A program made the position numbers and the translations under genes. A model generated the notes under the pieces. That model did not search any database and was not told the DNA's origin. It saw only the letters and a list, made by a program, of their open reading frames with translations. From an uncultured Luminiphilus sp. (GTDB taxonomy: Bacteria > Pseudomonadota > Gammaproteobacteria > Pseudomonadales > Halieaceae): a stretch of DNA of 64,000 nucleotides. Shown one piece after another: positions 1 to 8,973 of this stretch. Position 1 is the stretch's first letter; every line of letters starts with the position of its first letter. The stretch covers positions 1 through 64,000 of the forward strand of contig CALSVI010000009.1 of assembly GCA_943840615.1 (NCBI GenBank), in the 5' to 3' direction.

Positions 1-265
1 TCACTTTCATTCCCGCGGCTGGTTGAGCAGTGCCTTTTATCTGACAGTGCCCGATGAGGTGCGCGCGGGCAGCAAAGCAGGATGGATTAAATTTGGCGAG
101 CCCGGGTTTCGCGCACGTGAACCTTTAGCGCCTGAACATTGGCTGCAACCCGAGGAAGGTGCGCTGGCCATTTTCCCGTCTTACCTGTGGCATGGAACAC
201 AACCGTTAACGGCTGACGCCGAACGCATGACCGTGGGGTTTGATCTGGTCCCGGCACCTTCCTAA
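1..265 (+). CDS. Putative 2OG-Fe(II) oxygenase, C-terminal fragment
   Basis: The open frame enters from the left edge and stops at 263-265. The visible 87 residues begin HFHSRGWLSSAFYLTVP, run through a glycine-rich turn and GALAIFPSYLWHGTQPL, and end in an ERMTVGFDLVP strand. This pattern (an N-side His, a FPSxLxHG His about 60 residues later, then an Arg followed by a hydrophobic strand) matches the double-stranded beta-helix core of the putative 2OG-Fe(II) oxygenase family often found at the end of TPR proteins. The last His and the Arg would bind iron and 2-oxoglutarate. The substrate is unknown. The N-terminal part lies outside the window. Confidence 0.7.
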   Translation, partial: HFHSRGWLSSAFYLTVPDEVRAGSKAGWIKFGEPGFRAREPLAPEHWLQPEEGALAIFPSYLWHGTQPLTADAERMTVGFDLVPAPS

Positions 266-341
266 AAAGGCGGAGCGCTCCAGACGCCTCGGTCGCGCCA
301 CACGCAGTGGAATTGGGCCAAGAGCCGCTGCTGCCTCGACT

Positions 342-695
342 TCACTGGTCAGTGTTGAAAAAACCGGTTTTCTTTTGGCCGTCTTCGCTATACACCGGCT
401 CGCCCCGCTCGATCAGGTAGGCTTGATTCGTGCTGCTCACAAAACCGACGCCCCGCAACAGGCTCGCCATTTGTTCGTAGTAAGGATGGTGAAAATGCGC
501 CGCAAGGCTGTCACTGTCTTCCCACAGCTCGTATACCTGCAGTCGAGTAGGAATGGCCGGATCCGGCGCGAAACAATAGTCATGGCAACCGGGCTCTTCT
601 TCTCGAGTCAGCCGCTGAACATCGGCGACCAGCGACACCGCTCTATCACGATCTGCTTCGCTCGCAAATTCTAACGCCGCTACTACGATAATCAT
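342..695 (-). CDS. ABM-type (antibiotic biosynthesis monooxygenase-like) protein
   Basis: Small protein of about 117 residues beginning MIIVVAALEFASEADRD. It has the short beta-alpha-beta ferredoxin-like pattern of the ABM superfamily, including a central VYELWEDSDSLAAHFHHPYY segment typical of these dimeric alpha/beta barrels. Family members range from quinone or heme monooxygenases to proteins of unknown activity, so no reaction is assigned. I start at the ATG at 695 because GGAGG lies 8 bases upstream; an in-frame GTG three codons earlier has its Shine-Dalgarno too close. It is convergent with the oxygenase to its left. Confidence 0.65.
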   Translation of the reverse strand: MIIVVAALEFASEADRDRAVSLVADVQRLTREEEPGCHDYCFAPDPAIPTRLQVYELWEDSDSLAAHFHHPYYEQMASLLRGVGFVSSTNQAYLIERGEPVYSEDGQKKTGFFNTDQ

Positions 696-797
696 GCACT
701 CCACCTCCGCGAGACATTACGACCCAACGCAACTAATGACGGGTCTACTCGTCCCTGCGTCTATTGTCCTATTTATTGCCCTATCCAAAAAAGCGCC

Positions 798-1169
798 CTA
801 TCCAGATAGCCCAAGCCACCCCAACAAAGCGGTCATTGCCATCAGGTACATACCGGGCATTTTGAATAATATTGCGTGACCCGTCGCGCCCAGCAACATA
901 AACAACGCGGCACCCAGCGCATTGGCCGCCAAAACCGGATAGGCCAGCAGCGCTAGATGCGGTTTCATTGCGACACAAGTCAATGTGGCACCGCTGACCA
1001 GTAAAAATATCGTAAACATGTGCCAGGAGACGAGGCTGAGCGACTGGGTGAGCGGCATGAGAGCGCCGGCTCGAATGTGTCCCATATAAATTTTACCCCC
1101 GACATAACCATGAAAAATGGCGCTGGCTAGCGCTATCAGTGCAGCGGCGGGCAGAAAGAGCGGCTCCAT
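798..1169 (-). CDS. Small integral membrane protein, unknown function
   Basis: A 123-residue, strongly hydrophobic protein with about four predicted membrane segments: residues ~4-24, ~43-66, ~70-92 and ~98-120. There is a short positively charged stretch around residues 25-35 (GGKIYMGHIRAG). No catalytic motif or recognised family. The sequence GAGGCTGAT lies just upstream of the ATG and could serve as ribosome binding site. The next gene on the same strand is also a small membrane protein, so the two may form a unit. Function not assigned. Confidence 0.6.
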   Translation of the reverse strand: MEPLFLPAAALIALASAIFHGYVGGKIYMGHIRAGALMPLTQSLSLVSWHMFTIFLLVSGATLTCVAMKPHLALLAYPVLAANALGAALFMLLGATGHAILFKMPGMYLMAMTALLGWLGLSG

Positions 1170-1255
1170 ATCAGCCTCCTTGTATGAGGGTCATGCGTGT
1201 CAATGTACCGGAATGTGGGCTGACCGGGGTTTCATTATTGTCTCGCCGATTCAGT

Positions 1256-1522
1256 TTAGCTGTTCCAGGGTTTAAGCATTGCGCGTCCGGTCTGGCGGCG
1301 AAGCACCACTGCCACGCTTAGCCAGACGAGCAGCAAATAAGGCGTGTCGGAAATAAGATCCTGTGCCCAGGCGCGCTCATCTGCCAGGCCGGCAGCAATC
1401 TGCTCGGAGCTCAGATGGATGCCGTGGGTAAGCGAGATAATAATAGGGATAAATTTGAGCGCCGCGGCGGCGAGTAATGCAAAGTTGGCCCATGCCAACA
1501 GAGCGTAGCAGCGGTTCCTCAT
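1256..1522 (-). CDS. Small membrane protein, unknown function
   Basis: An 88-residue protein with two hydrophobic segments (residues ~8-31 and ~59-75) flanking a polar loop that contains SSEQIAAGLADERAWAQDL, and a basic C-terminus (RRQTGRAMLKPW). No known domain is evident. It starts at an ATG 79 bases from the DUF938 methyltransferase stop and reads the same way, so it may be co-transcribed with its neighbours. Support rests on length, hydrophobic pattern and position only. Confidence 0.5.
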   Translation of the reverse strand: MRNRCYALLAWANFALLAAAALKFIPIIISLTHGIHLSSEQIAAGLADERAWAQDLISDTPYLLLVWLSVAVVLRRQTGRAMLKPWNS

Positions 1523-1600
1523 TTTACTCCCCGCCTCGCGTTGCCGACACGCGACCGCTTTTTTGTGCAGCGGGCATCCTCGAGCCGCATCGCAACGCCC

Positions 1601-2215
1601 TCACAGACCAACGAAGATCACCGAGAGATTATGGGCAGGCATCTCAATGACCTCACGACACGCAAAGCCATGATCCACCGCTACATTGATGACGGCTTCA
1701 AGATCCCTGACACCCCATCGCGGATCCTGTGATCTGAGTTGGTCATCAAATGCCGCATTAGACGCCGCGGTGTGCTGTCCCTCGCGCCTGAACGGCCCAT
1801 AGAGCAGCAGCGGTGCGCCCGGCTTAAGTATTCGTGCCGCACCGTCGAACAGCGCCTCGCAACACGACCAGGGCGCGATATGCACCATGTTGATATTCAC
1901 CAGGGCCGATATGGGTGCGGGCAATTCGGCCGCTTCCACCGGCCAGACCAGATCCAGCACATCAAGGGGCTGGGGAGGTAGGAGATTTACAGGGGCAGCC
2001 TCTTCTCGCCAGCTTGCGATAGACGCCAAACTGATCTCATCAATATCGGTCGGGAGCCAATAGCGCGCACCCAGCCTCGGCGCAAAAAAAACGGCATGCT
2101 GGCCGGTACCTGCAGAAATCTCCAGCACTGTACCTTCATCGGGCAAGCAGTTTCGCAGCACCTCGAGAATCGCTTCGCGGTTGCGCTCAGTAGCGGGCGC
2201 GTGGCGCTTGGTCAC
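1601..2215 (-). CDS. DUF938 SAM-dependent methyltransferase
   Basis: Class I SAM-binding fold of the DUF938 family. The N-terminal block is RHAPATERNREAILEVL, motif I is VLEISAGTGQHAVFFA, an Asp-rich strand reads WLPTDIDE, and VNINMVHIAPW is the typical DUF938 segment before the LLLYGPFRREG strand. At about 204 residues it is the usual family length. The substrate is unknown. I chose the GTG at 2215, 4 bases after the stop of the upstream small gene, rather than a TTG at 2248, because homologues begin close to the RHAPA block and the close spacing suggests translational coupling. Confidence 0.75.
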   Translation of the reverse strand: MTKRHAPATERNREAILEVLRNCLPDEGTVLEISAGTGQHAVFFAPRLGARYWLPTDIDEISLASIASWREEAAPVNLLPPQPLDVLDLVWPVEAAELPAPISALVNINMVHIAPWSCCEALFDGAARILKPGAPLLLYGPFRREGQHTAASNAAFDDQLRSQDPRWGVRDLEAVINVAVDHGFACREVIEMPAHNLSVIFVGL

Positions 2216-2219
2216 TGCA

Positions 2220-2354
2220 TCAATCGCCGCCAGCCAAAAAAATCGCAAGGGTGGGAATCAGCAAAAGTAGCCCTCCTGCCACCAACAGCAGCGCTTCGAC
2301 TCGGCTTCGCCATTTCGGACGGTTTTCTTCCGGTGTTTCGGGTGAGCTGTTCAT
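2220..2354 (-). CDS. Small single-pass membrane protein, unknown
   Basis: A 44-residue reading frame: an acidic/basic head (NSSPETPEENRPKWRSRVEA), then one hydrophobic helix of about 20 residues (LLLVAGGLLLLIPTLAIFLA) ending at a short GGD tail. The topology resembles a tail-anchored or single-pass protein. It ends 4 bases before the DUF938 start on the same strand, which supports it being expressed. The frame stays open to a TTG at 2411, so the true start is uncertain; the ATG at 2354 is chosen. No family recognised. Confidence 0.4.
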   Translation of the reverse strand: MNSSPETPEENRPKWRSRVEALLLVAGGLLLLIPTLAIFLAGGD

Positions 2355-2789
2355 TGCCACTCTATTCGTTTCGCCAGATCCAATAATGGGATGTGTATTG
2401 TCCGACGGCAAGTCCCGCTGTCAGGGCTCGAGCAGCCACACCTCCTCGGGTTTTAGGGAAGAAACTGTCACGCATTTAAGGTGAATGTCAAAAACCATAC
2501 GGGGGAGTTACCAATGATTGATGTCCATTCTTTTGATGAAAACGTGGTGATATGGAGCGCGCTACCCGATGGAGAGCAAGTCTGGCTGTCCTCTATGTAG
2601 ATAAGATCGCCAAAAACACGGCTGGCATGCGAGTCAACGTCAACACCACCCAGCTGCAGTTCCTCAAGGCGTGCCCTAAGCAATAGATGATTTGTCACCT
2701 TTTGATATCCCGCCCGCCACGCGTGGCGGGATAAAGCGACTACACTACGCGTTGATTTCGCTCGATTTATCCAAAGAGGACATTGCATC
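2355..2789. other. Intergenic stretch without a confident gene
   Basis: Lies between divergently transcribed genes. It probably carries the promoters of both. One short frame on the plus strand, 2481-2600 (GTG) or 2514-2600 (ATG, preceded by GGGGGAG 6 bases upstream), would encode 39 or 28 residues containing VVIWSALPDGEQVWLSS. This is discussed under findings and is not called as a gene. An 8-base CCGCCACG/CGTGGCGG inverted repeat at about 2711-2728 could form a hairpin. Nothing else is recognised. Confidence 0.4.
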
Positions 2790-3197
2790 GTGATCCTGAA
2801 AAACATGTCGTTGCTGGTTGTTGCTACGGTTATCAGCGCTCAGGCCGCCAAAGCCGGCAACGTTGTGGTGGATATGTCTCAGGTGCTGGACTACAACCAG
2901 TACCAGACAGATCTGCAGCAATGCGAAGGGCTGGCGGTTCAAAATCAGCCCAGTGCTCCACAACGCGAAAGCGTCGCAGGCACAGCGGTGAAAGGTGCCG
3001 CGGTGGGTGCTACAGCGGGTGCAGTGGGCGGTAAGTCTGGATCCAAGGCAGCCAAGAAAGGCGCCGGGGTCGGCGTCATTGCTGCTGCCAGCCGTAATAA
3101 TCGTAATCGCCGCGCGGCCAGTGCTAACGCCAGTGCCCAGGCCGATCAAATCGTCAAAAACTGTATGCGTGGCCGGGGTTACAACGTGCTCAATTAA
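2790..3197 (+). CDS. Glycine-zipper exported protein
   Basis: A 135-residue protein with an N-terminal signal peptide (residues 1-22, cleavage likely after AAKAG), a polar region with VLDYNQYQTDLQQCEGLA, then a glycine-zipper segment (residues ~63-90: GTAVKGAAVGATAGAVGG and following repeats). A basic NNRNRRA patch and a terminal CMRGRGYNVLN follow. This arrangement, with a Cys in each soluble part, is common in periplasmic or outer-membrane-associated YMGG/glycine-zipper proteins. The role is unknown; these proteins can insert in membranes. Start is GTG with GAGG upstream; a later ATG lacks a ribosome binding site. Confidence 0.7.
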   Translation: MILKNMSLLVVATVISAQAAKAGNVVVDMSQVLDYNQYQTDLQQCEGLAVQNQPSAPQRESVAGTAVKGAAVGATAGAVGGKSGSKAAKKGAGVGVIAAASRNNRNRRAASANASAQADQIVKNCMRGRGYNVLN

Positions 3198-3246
3198 CGA
3201 ATACTCGTCGGCCGCATAAGACGATGGGTCGAGCGTTCGCTAACCC

Positions 3247-4440
3247 TTAGGCCGCAATCTCTGCATGAGCGGTGCTAAAAGCGGCCACTGCCTTATCAAG
3301 GTCGTCTCTGGTGTGCCCCGCAGAGATCTGCACACGAATGCGTGCCTTGCCCTTTGGCACGACAGGAAAAAAGAATCCGATGGCGTAAATGCCCAGTTCC
3401 AACAGCCGTTCGGACATCTTCTGGGCCACCACAGCATCCCCTAACATCACCGGCACGATCGGGTGATCTCCCTCGGGCACCGCAAACCCATTAGCTTGCA
3501 TCTGCTCCCGAAAGTAACGAGTGTTGGCGTGGAGCGTGTCGCGAAGCGCCGTTGAAGCCTCGAGCATATCGAGCACTTTCAGCGAGGCAGCGCAAATCGC
3601 TGGCGCCAAGGTATTCGAAAATAAATACGGCCTTGAGCGCTGCCGAAGGATATCGACAATTTCCTGTCGTCCGGCCGTGAAGCCGCCTGAGCCGCCACCC
3701 AACGCCTTGCCAAAGGTGCCGGTAATGATGTCGACGCGATCCATCACGCCGCAGTACTCATGTACGCCACGTCCCTGATCACCCATGAAACCGGTGGCGT
3801 GGCAGTCGTCGTGATGCACCATCGCCCCGTATTGGTCGGCGAGGTCACAGATAGCCCCCAATCGGGCAACCGTGCCATCCATCGAAAAGACACCGTCGGT
3901 GGTGATCAGTATTCGTCGCACGCCGGCTTCGCGAGCCTCTTTGAGCTTGGACTCTAAATCCGCCATGTCGTTGTTGCGATAACGGTAACGGGAAGCCTTG
4001 CACAGGCGCACGCCGTCAATAATGGAGGCATGGTTAAGCTCATCGGAAATAACGGCGTCCTCTGGCCCCAGAATGGTCTCGAAAAGTCCGGTATTGGCAT
4101 CAAAACAGGCGGCGTAAAGAATGGTGTCTTCCATTCCTAAAAAACGGCTGACCCGTTGCTCGAGCGTTTTGTGAATGCTCTGGGTGCCGCAGATAAAGCG
4201 CACCGACGCGGCGCCAAATCCCCACTCGTTAAGGCTGTCGCTGGCTGCCTGCTTCACCTCTGCATTATTGGCGAGACCCAAATAATTATTGGCGCACATA
4301 TTGACCACATTGGCACCGCCCTCGAGGGTGATGTCGTTTTTCTGATCAGACGCAATAACGCGCTCGGTCTTCCACAGCCCTGCCGCCTTGATCTCGGCGA
4401 TCTCTGCGGCATAACCCTCTTTAGCAGCCTGATAACTCAT
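3247..4440 (-). CDS. kbl: 2-amino-3-ketobutyrate CoA ligase (glycine C-acetyltransferase)
   Basis: A 397-residue PLP enzyme of the alpha-oxoamine synthase family. It converts 2-amino-3-ketobutyrate plus CoA to glycine and acetyl-CoA, the second step of threonine breakdown. Visible landmarks: [13 protein letters not shown] near residue 45, the HDDCHATGF aspartate block that holds PLP, and [14 protein letters not shown] with the Schiff-base lysine. The C-terminal [16 protein letters not shown] is typical of Kbl. It follows tdh with a single base between stop and start, so the two are clearly co-translated. Length matches the family. Confidence 0.96.
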   Translation of the reverse strand: MSYQAAKEGYAAEIAEIKAAGLWKTERVIASDQKNDITLEGGANVVNMCANNYLGLANNAEVKQAASDSLNEWGFGAASVRFICGTQSIHKTLEQRVSRFLGMEDTILYAACFDANTGLFETILGPEDAVISDELNHASIIDGVRLCKASRYRYRNNDMADLESKLKEAREAGVRRILITTDGVFSMDGTVARLGAICDLADQYGAMVHHDDCHATGFMGDQGRGVHEYCGVMDRVDIITGTFGKALGGGSGGFTAGRQEIVDILRQRSRPYLFSNTLAPAICAASLKVLDMLEASTALRDTLHANTRYFREQMQANGFAVPEGDHPIVPVMLGDAVVAQKMSERLLELGIYAIGFFFPVVPKGKARIRVQISAGHTRDDLDKAVAAFSTAHAEIAA

Positions 4441-4441
4441 A

Positions 4442-5476
4442 TCAATCCTTCCAATCGAGAATCACTTTGCCGGATTGTCCGGAGCGCATGATGTCGAAGC
4501 CCTGCTGAAATTCGGTGTAATGAAAACGGTGCGTAATGATGCGCTCGATCGGCAAGCCGCTCTGGATCATCATCACCATCTTGTACCAGGTTTCATACAT
4601 TTCACGGCCATAGATACCTTTAATATTCAGACCCTTAAAGACCACGTCGGTCCAGGGAATGCCCGTGTCATCCGGCATGATGCCCAGCATGGCAATGTTG
4701 CCGCCGTTAATCATCTTGCTCAGTACGTCACGGAAGGCGGCCGGAGACCCTGACATTTCCAGGCAGACATCGAAACCTTCGAGAATGCCGAGGCTCTCCA
4801 TAAAATTACGCGTGATTTCCTGCTTGGCGACATTAATCGGCTGAACCTTTGGCACGATGCGCTTTGCCAGATCCAGGCGGTACTCGTTGACGTCCGTCAG
4901 GATGACGTTACGCGCACCGCAGTGCCCCGCTACCATCGCCGCCATAATCCCGATGGGCCCGGCGCCGGTAATGATGACGTCTTCACCCACCATATTGAAG
5001 GACAGCGCGGTGTGAACGGCATTGCCATAAGGATCGAAAATGCTGAGCAAATCAGTGGGGAGGTAGACGCTAGGTCTAAACACGTTGGTGGCTGGAATGA
5101 CCACGTACTCAGCAAAGGCGCCGTCGCGATTCACTCCCACGCCTTCGGTATTCGGACACAAATGCAAACGGCCTGCCAGGCAGTTGCGACACCGGCCGCA
5201 CACAATGTGGCCCTCGCCCGACACAATATCGCCGACCTGCAGACCCGTGACGTTGGCGCCCAGCTCGACGATCTCACCCGCATACTCGTGACCCGCTGTC
5301 ATCGGTACCGGAATCGTTTTTTGGGCCCACTCATCCCAGTTATAGATGTGGACATCGGTGCCGCAAATAGCGGTTTTGTGGACCTTAATCAGAACGTCAT
5401 TACCCCCCACCGAGGGGATAGGAACATCCTCAAGCCACAGCCCTTCCTCGGCACGTTTTTTGACCAATGCTTTCAT
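4442..5476 (-). CDS. tdh: L-threonine 3-dehydrogenase
   Basis: A 344-residue zinc-dependent medium-chain dehydrogenase that oxidises threonine to 2-amino-3-ketobutyrate using NAD+. Seen in order: [17 protein letters not shown] with the catalytic-zinc Cys, GHEYAGE, the structural-zinc quartet in [15 protein letters not shown], the [10 protein letters not shown] nucleotide-binding loop and a C-terminal GKVILDW. The start at [12 protein letters not shown] (5476) aligns with E. coli Tdh; the longer frame to 5533 adds an unrelated 19-residue leader. The order tdh then kbl is the reverse of E. coli, but the pathway pair is complete. Confidence 0.96.
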   Translation of the reverse strand: MKALVKKRAEEGLWLEDVPIPSVGGNDVLIKVHKTAICGTDVHIYNWDEWAQKTIPVPMTAGHEYAGEIVELGANVTGLQVGDIVSGEGHIVCGRCRNCLAGRLHLCPNTEGVGVNRDGAFAEYVVIPATNVFRPSVYLPTDLLSIFDPYGNAVHTALSFNMVGEDVIITGAGPIGIMAAMVAGHCGARNVILTDVNEYRLDLAKRIVPKVQPINVAKQEITRNFMESLGILEGFDVCLEMSGSPAAFRDVLSKMINGGNIAMLGIMPDDTGIPWTDVVFKGLNIKGIYGREMYETWYKMVMMIQSGLPIERIITHRFHYTEFQQGFDIMRSGQSGKVILDWKD

Positions 5477-5600
5477 GTCAGAAGCCGTCCAATTGACGTT
5501 GGTTACAGGGCATTTTATGCATAATCGCGGCATTTGGATGCCTGCCGCTGCAAATTTTTTTACCCGTCAGACCCAGTGCGACAGCCCCGTCACAGCGGGT

Positions 5601-6563
5601 TCAGCGCGGCGCATGGGTGCAGCTGGCTTGCATCCACCTCAAGTTGATGCCCATTCGCTCCACTGCAGGGTCCGCCCAGGTATACGACACGGCACGGTCC
5701 TCCCCCGGGCGATACGCATAAAGCACGACGGAAGGCCGGTTAGGGTCGAAAGGCCAGCGCACATTGCGCAGTTTGATCCCCACCTCTTGGGGCTCGTCCT
5801 CGTCGGTGCTGAGCCAGACCATGCCGCCCTGATCATAAACCTCTAGCCCGCGCCGAAAGGTCCAGTCTCCGTCACGCTGCCGTGCCGTTATCCAGCATTC
5901 GAAGCGCCGGGCCTTGCGGTTTTTATGTGGCACACCAGCGGGATGCCCGAATACCACATTGCCCGCCTCGTCGCGGGCGCGATCGCTGATCCAGAGCGCG
6001 TCTTGGGTTAACAGCAGATCATCATTAAAAATGATGCGTTTGTTGCTCTCTCTAGACACATAGGAGCAGGCATCGGGCTCCATATAACCGACAAAGTGAT
6101 TCGCTCGCCGCTGCCAAAAGACATCGCACCCCGGTAGGGCACGGGTCTGCTCCGGCGTTAAGCCCGCGAGCTTTGTGAGGTCGAGGTGCGCATCGACCAG
6201 GGCCGCCACGTCATTCGGGGTGTAAATCGTGAGGCGGATGGCGTTTGCTTCGTAATCGGGCCGAAAGGCATAAATACGCTGCCGGTAAATTTGGGCGGGG
6301 TCGTCGTTGAGGTGCTGCTGAACATAAAAGACATGCTGCCCAAACGCCCGTAGCTCAACGGGCTCAAAGACATGATGGATACGCTCATGGCGCAGCGACT
6401 CATCGATCCCCTGCTCTTCCTCGAAATACACCTGCTCCTGATTGTCATAAACCCCGGGAAACCACTCCATCATAATGCGGAAGTCTTTGTCCAAAATCGC
6501 GGCCTCGTCGCCGCGCGCACTGAGCGCCACCGAACACAGCGCAATCCAAAACAGTCGTTTCAT
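5601..6563 (-). CDS. CpcT/CpeT-like exported protein
   Basis: A 320-residue protein with a signal peptide (MKRLFWIALCSVALSARG) followed by a domain resembling CpcT/CpeT chromophore lyases: MEWFPGVYDNQEQVYFE, a VFYVQQHLNDDPAQIYRQR strand pair, AIRLTIYTPND, and PGCDVFWQRRANHFVGYM leading to CSYVS. In cyanobacteria this fold attaches bilins to phycobiliproteins; outside them its role is unknown, and the signal peptide here points to the periplasm. The C-terminal 110 residues (ECWITARQRDGDW onward) form a further beta-rich part. Start chosen at 6563 because GGGGAGGG precedes it. It shares an intergenic region with the divergent CoA-transferase. Confidence 0.65.
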   Translation of the reverse strand: MKRLFWIALCSVALSARGDEAAILDKDFRIMMEWFPGVYDNQEQVYFEEEQGIDESLRHERIHHVFEPVELRAFGQHVFYVQQHLNDDPAQIYRQRIYAFRPDYEANAIRLTIYTPNDVAALVDAHLDLTKLAGLTPEQTRALPGCDVFWQRRANHFVGYMEPDACSYVSRESNKRIIFNDDLLLTQDALWISDRARDEAGNVVFGHPAGVPHKNRKARRFECWITARQRDGDWTFRRGLEVYDQGGMVWLSTDEDEPQEVGIKLRNVRWPFDPNRPSVVLYAYRPGEDRAVSYTWADPAVERMGINLRWMQASCTHAPR

Positions 6564-6781
6564 GATCCCTCCCCTTTGGTAAAGACACCCAGATGCGGCT
6601 TGCGCACCCATCTGATATCGACACAATGGCATCACAGGCCGATGGCCGCCAGCACCCGCCATTGCCTTTGCGCCGGTTTAAACCTAGGTTTACAGCCAAC
6701 GATGCAACAAGCGCAACGCTGTGGGGGTGTTTACTACTGGCGTCGGGCGCGCAATACCTAACCCATCAGCGGGACACTGTT

Positions 6782-7960
6782 ATGAAACCATTGGAAGGCG
6801 TCACCATCCTCGAGTTCTCGACGATGATTACGGCGGCGTTGGCAAGCATGATGCTCGCCGAGCAAGGCGCGAGAGTCATCAAAGTAGAGCCAAGCGATTC
6901 GGGCGACCCGATGCGATACATCGGCGCGCGCAAAGGCGACATCTCCTCGCTGTTCGCGGGATGTAATCGGGGTAAAGAATCCATCAAGATCGACCTTAAG
7001 AGCGAGGCGGGTCAGACGGTCATTCGTGACATGATTCCACAGGTAGATGTGGTCATTCATAACTTTCGCCCGGGAACCATGGACACGCTTAATCTGGGTT
7101 GCAGTGCGCTCCAGTCGATCAACCCCCAACTCATCTATATGGCCATCTCGGGCTTTGGTACCGAAGGACCGCTCCGCCGTGCTCCGGCCTATGATCCGAT
7201 CATTCAGGCACATTCGGGAATGGCTGCCACTCAGGGCAGCGACGAATCTCCCGCCTTTATCCGCTCACTGCTGTGCGACAAGATCACGGCTTATACCGCC
7301 TGCCAAGCCGTCACCAGCGCGCTGTTCGCGCGCGAGCGCAGCGGCGAGGGTCAGCTGATTGATCTGTCCATGCTCGATGCAGGTCTCTTTTTTATGTTTC
7401 CCGACGGCTTCCAGAATCACGCGCTTCTCGATGAGGATGCGATTCCGGGCGGGCTGTTAATCGATATCCTTTACGACCTGACCCTGACTAAGGATGGCGG
7501 CATCACAGTAGCTGCCGCCAACCAGGAGATGCAGGGACGCATGCTCAATGCCATCGGACTGCTTCACCTGCTGCAGGATGAGCGCTTCAATACGATGAAA
7601 AAATTGATGGAAAATCTGTACGCCTTTCGGGAGCTGGTCGCTGAAAAATGTCTGCACTACACCAGTGACGAATTGCTTCAGCGGCTCCGCGAGGTCGAGG
7701 TGCCCTGCGCAAAGTGCCTAAGCCGAGACGAAGTGCTCGCGCAGGAGCAATTGAGTGCCAACGACAGCATCGCAGAAGTAGACCACCCTCATCTGGGCAA
7801 AATACGCATCGTCAAAGCACCACCGCGTTTCGGGGGGGAGCGGCTGGCGCCCTCGCGCCCGGCGCCGGCCCATGGCGAGCATACCGAAGACGTGCTCAGC
7901 TCTTTTGGACTGGACAAGGGCCGCATTGAGCGTCTTCGTGCTGAAGGGTTACTGGGATAG
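6782..7960 (+). CDS. CaiB/BaiF family CoA-transferase
   Basis: A 392-residue class III CoA-transferase, which moves CoA between carboxylic acids through an aspartyl intermediate. Evidence: N-terminal LEGVTILEFSTMITAALA, the GARVIKVEPSDSGDPMR strand, NRGKESIKIDLKSEAG, the VVIHNFRPG motif, and the LLCDKITAY block where Asp166 is the likely catalytic residue. A C-terminal HGEHTEDVL segment is also typical. The specific acid is unknown; candidates include carnitine, bile acid or dicarboxylate thioesters. Start placed at the ATG at 6782, where family homology begins; the frame is open further upstream. It is convergent with the SDR gene downstream. Confidence 0.85.
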   Translation: MKPLEGVTILEFSTMITAALASMMLAEQGARVIKVEPSDSGDPMRYIGARKGDISSLFAGCNRGKESIKIDLKSEAGQTVIRDMIPQVDVVIHNFRPGTMDTLNLGCSALQSINPQLIYMAISGFGTEGPLRRAPAYDPIIQAHSGMAATQGSDESPAFIRSLLCDKITAYTACQAVTSALFARERSGEGQLIDLSMLDAGLFFMFPDGFQNHALLDEDAIPGGLLIDILYDLTLTKDGGITVAAANQEMQGRMLNAIGLLHLLQDERFNTMKKLMENLYAFRELVAEKCLHYTSDELLQRLREVEVPCAKCLSRDEVLAQEQLSANDSIAEVDHPHLGKIRIVKAPPRFGGERLAPSRPAPAHGEHTEDVLSSFGLDKGRIERLRAEGLLG

Positions 7961-8015
7961 CCGAACTCTTTACCCCGCGCAGTTGTGCCAAGGTCTCAGT
8001 GCCCATTAGAGAAGG

Positions 8016-8768
8016 CTATTGTGCCGTAAACCCACCATCCACACTGAGAATCGCGCCCTGGCACAAACTCGAGTCCGGCGAGGCGAAGAACAGGATCGCG
8101 CCGGCCACTTCCTCAGCCGTACCCATCCGACCGATAGGCATGACCCCTCGCAGCATACTCTTAGCTTCTTCCTTATCAGGCATGAGGTCTGTCCAGCGCT
8201 CCATCATAGGCGTTTCGATCACCCCCGGGCACACACAGTTGATGCGCACGCCGGAGGTAGCGAGCTCAATAGCCATATCGCGGGTAAAGACTACCAACCC
8301 GCCTTTGGCGCTCCCATAGGCGGTAGAGAGCGGGAACCCCACCAAACCATTGAGTGAAGAAATATTAATCACGCTGCCGGAGCCGCGCTCGACCATGGGC
8401 GGCACAAAATGCTTACAGAGCAGCCACGGTCCTTTGAGGTCAGTGTCGAGCACTCTGTCCCACTCTTCCTCCGTTGTATCGTTATAGGTCTTGTTGAGCT
8501 CCGAGCCCGCATTGTTGACCAGCACGTCGACTCGGCTCCATCGGTCATAGACCGCCTCAGCGGCCTGGGCGACTGCAGACTCAACGCGCACGTCGAGCTC
8601 CAATGCAAAATGTGCCGAACCCAGTTCCGACGCCAGCGCCTCGGCAGCAGGAAGATCGCGATCGAGAATGCACACCTCGGCACCCTCTGCAACGAACCGT
8701 TGAACCGTCGCGGCGCCAATACCACTGGCACCGCCCGTCACCACACATTTCAAATCCTGCAACCGCAT
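8016..8768 (-). CDS. Short-chain dehydrogenase/reductase
   Basis: A 250-residue classical SDR. The NAD(P)-binding motif is TGGASGIGAAT, followed by LDRD at the end of strand 2 (favouring NAD), VNNAG, and the catalytic Ser (NISSLNG) with YGSAKGG (YxxxK). PGVIETPM and a C-terminal SVDGGF complete the fold. The substrate cannot be told from sequence; it resembles 3-oxoacyl-ACP reductase/glucose dehydrogenase-like family members. Its position next to a CoA-transferase hints at acyl-CoA or hydroxyacid metabolism, which is inference only. Confidence 0.88.
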   Translation of the reverse strand: MRLQDLKCVVTGGASGIGAATVQRFVAEGAEVCILDRDLPAAEALASELGSAHFALELDVRVESAVAQAAEAVYDRWSRVDVLVNNAGSELNKTYNDTTEEEWDRVLDTDLKGPWLLCKHFVPPMVERGSGSVINISSLNGLVGFPLSTAYGSAKGGLVVFTRDMAIELATSGVRINCVCPGVIETPMMERWTDLMPDKEEAKSMLRGVMPIGRMGTAEEVAGAILFFASPDSSLCQGAILSVDGGFTAQ

Positions 8769-8898
8769 CTGCTTTCCACTCGCTTAATGGGAACGTTATC
8801 AAACACCAAAGCGATCGTAGCGGCAAATACCTGCCAAAAAGTCACTGTTAGGGAGTAAATGTGTATTGAGAGACGTCATAACAGTGAAGGAGCACATT

Positions 8899-8973
8899 AT
8901 GACCACATCAGATACCTATTCGATCGTCACAGCGGCAGCCGTGTTAGTGCTGATGGCATCTGCTGCCATCTAG
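8899..8973 (+). CDS. Candidate 24-residue hydrophobic peptide
   Basis: A very short frame, MTTSDTYSIVTAAAVLVLMA followed by SAAI and TAG, with a strong AAGGAG 7 bases before the ATG. It would form one short membrane helix. It sits at the left edge of the accessory region, between the SDR promoter side and the frameshifted lipoprotein gene. The only evidence is the good ribosome binding site and the hydrophobic composition. No family is recognised, and a chance frame is quite possible. Confidence 0.3.
   Translation: MTTSDTYSIVTAAAVLVLMASAAI

Noticed and set aside
2468-2806. 112-codon minus-strand frame in the gap before the glycine-zipper gene
   Set aside because: No ribosome binding site, unlikely composition and overlap with the promoter region of the plus-strand gene.
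4922-5524. Long open frame (200 codons) antisense to tdh
   Set aside because: It lies entirely opposite a clear tdh gene and encodes low-complexity sequence without a recognisable domain.
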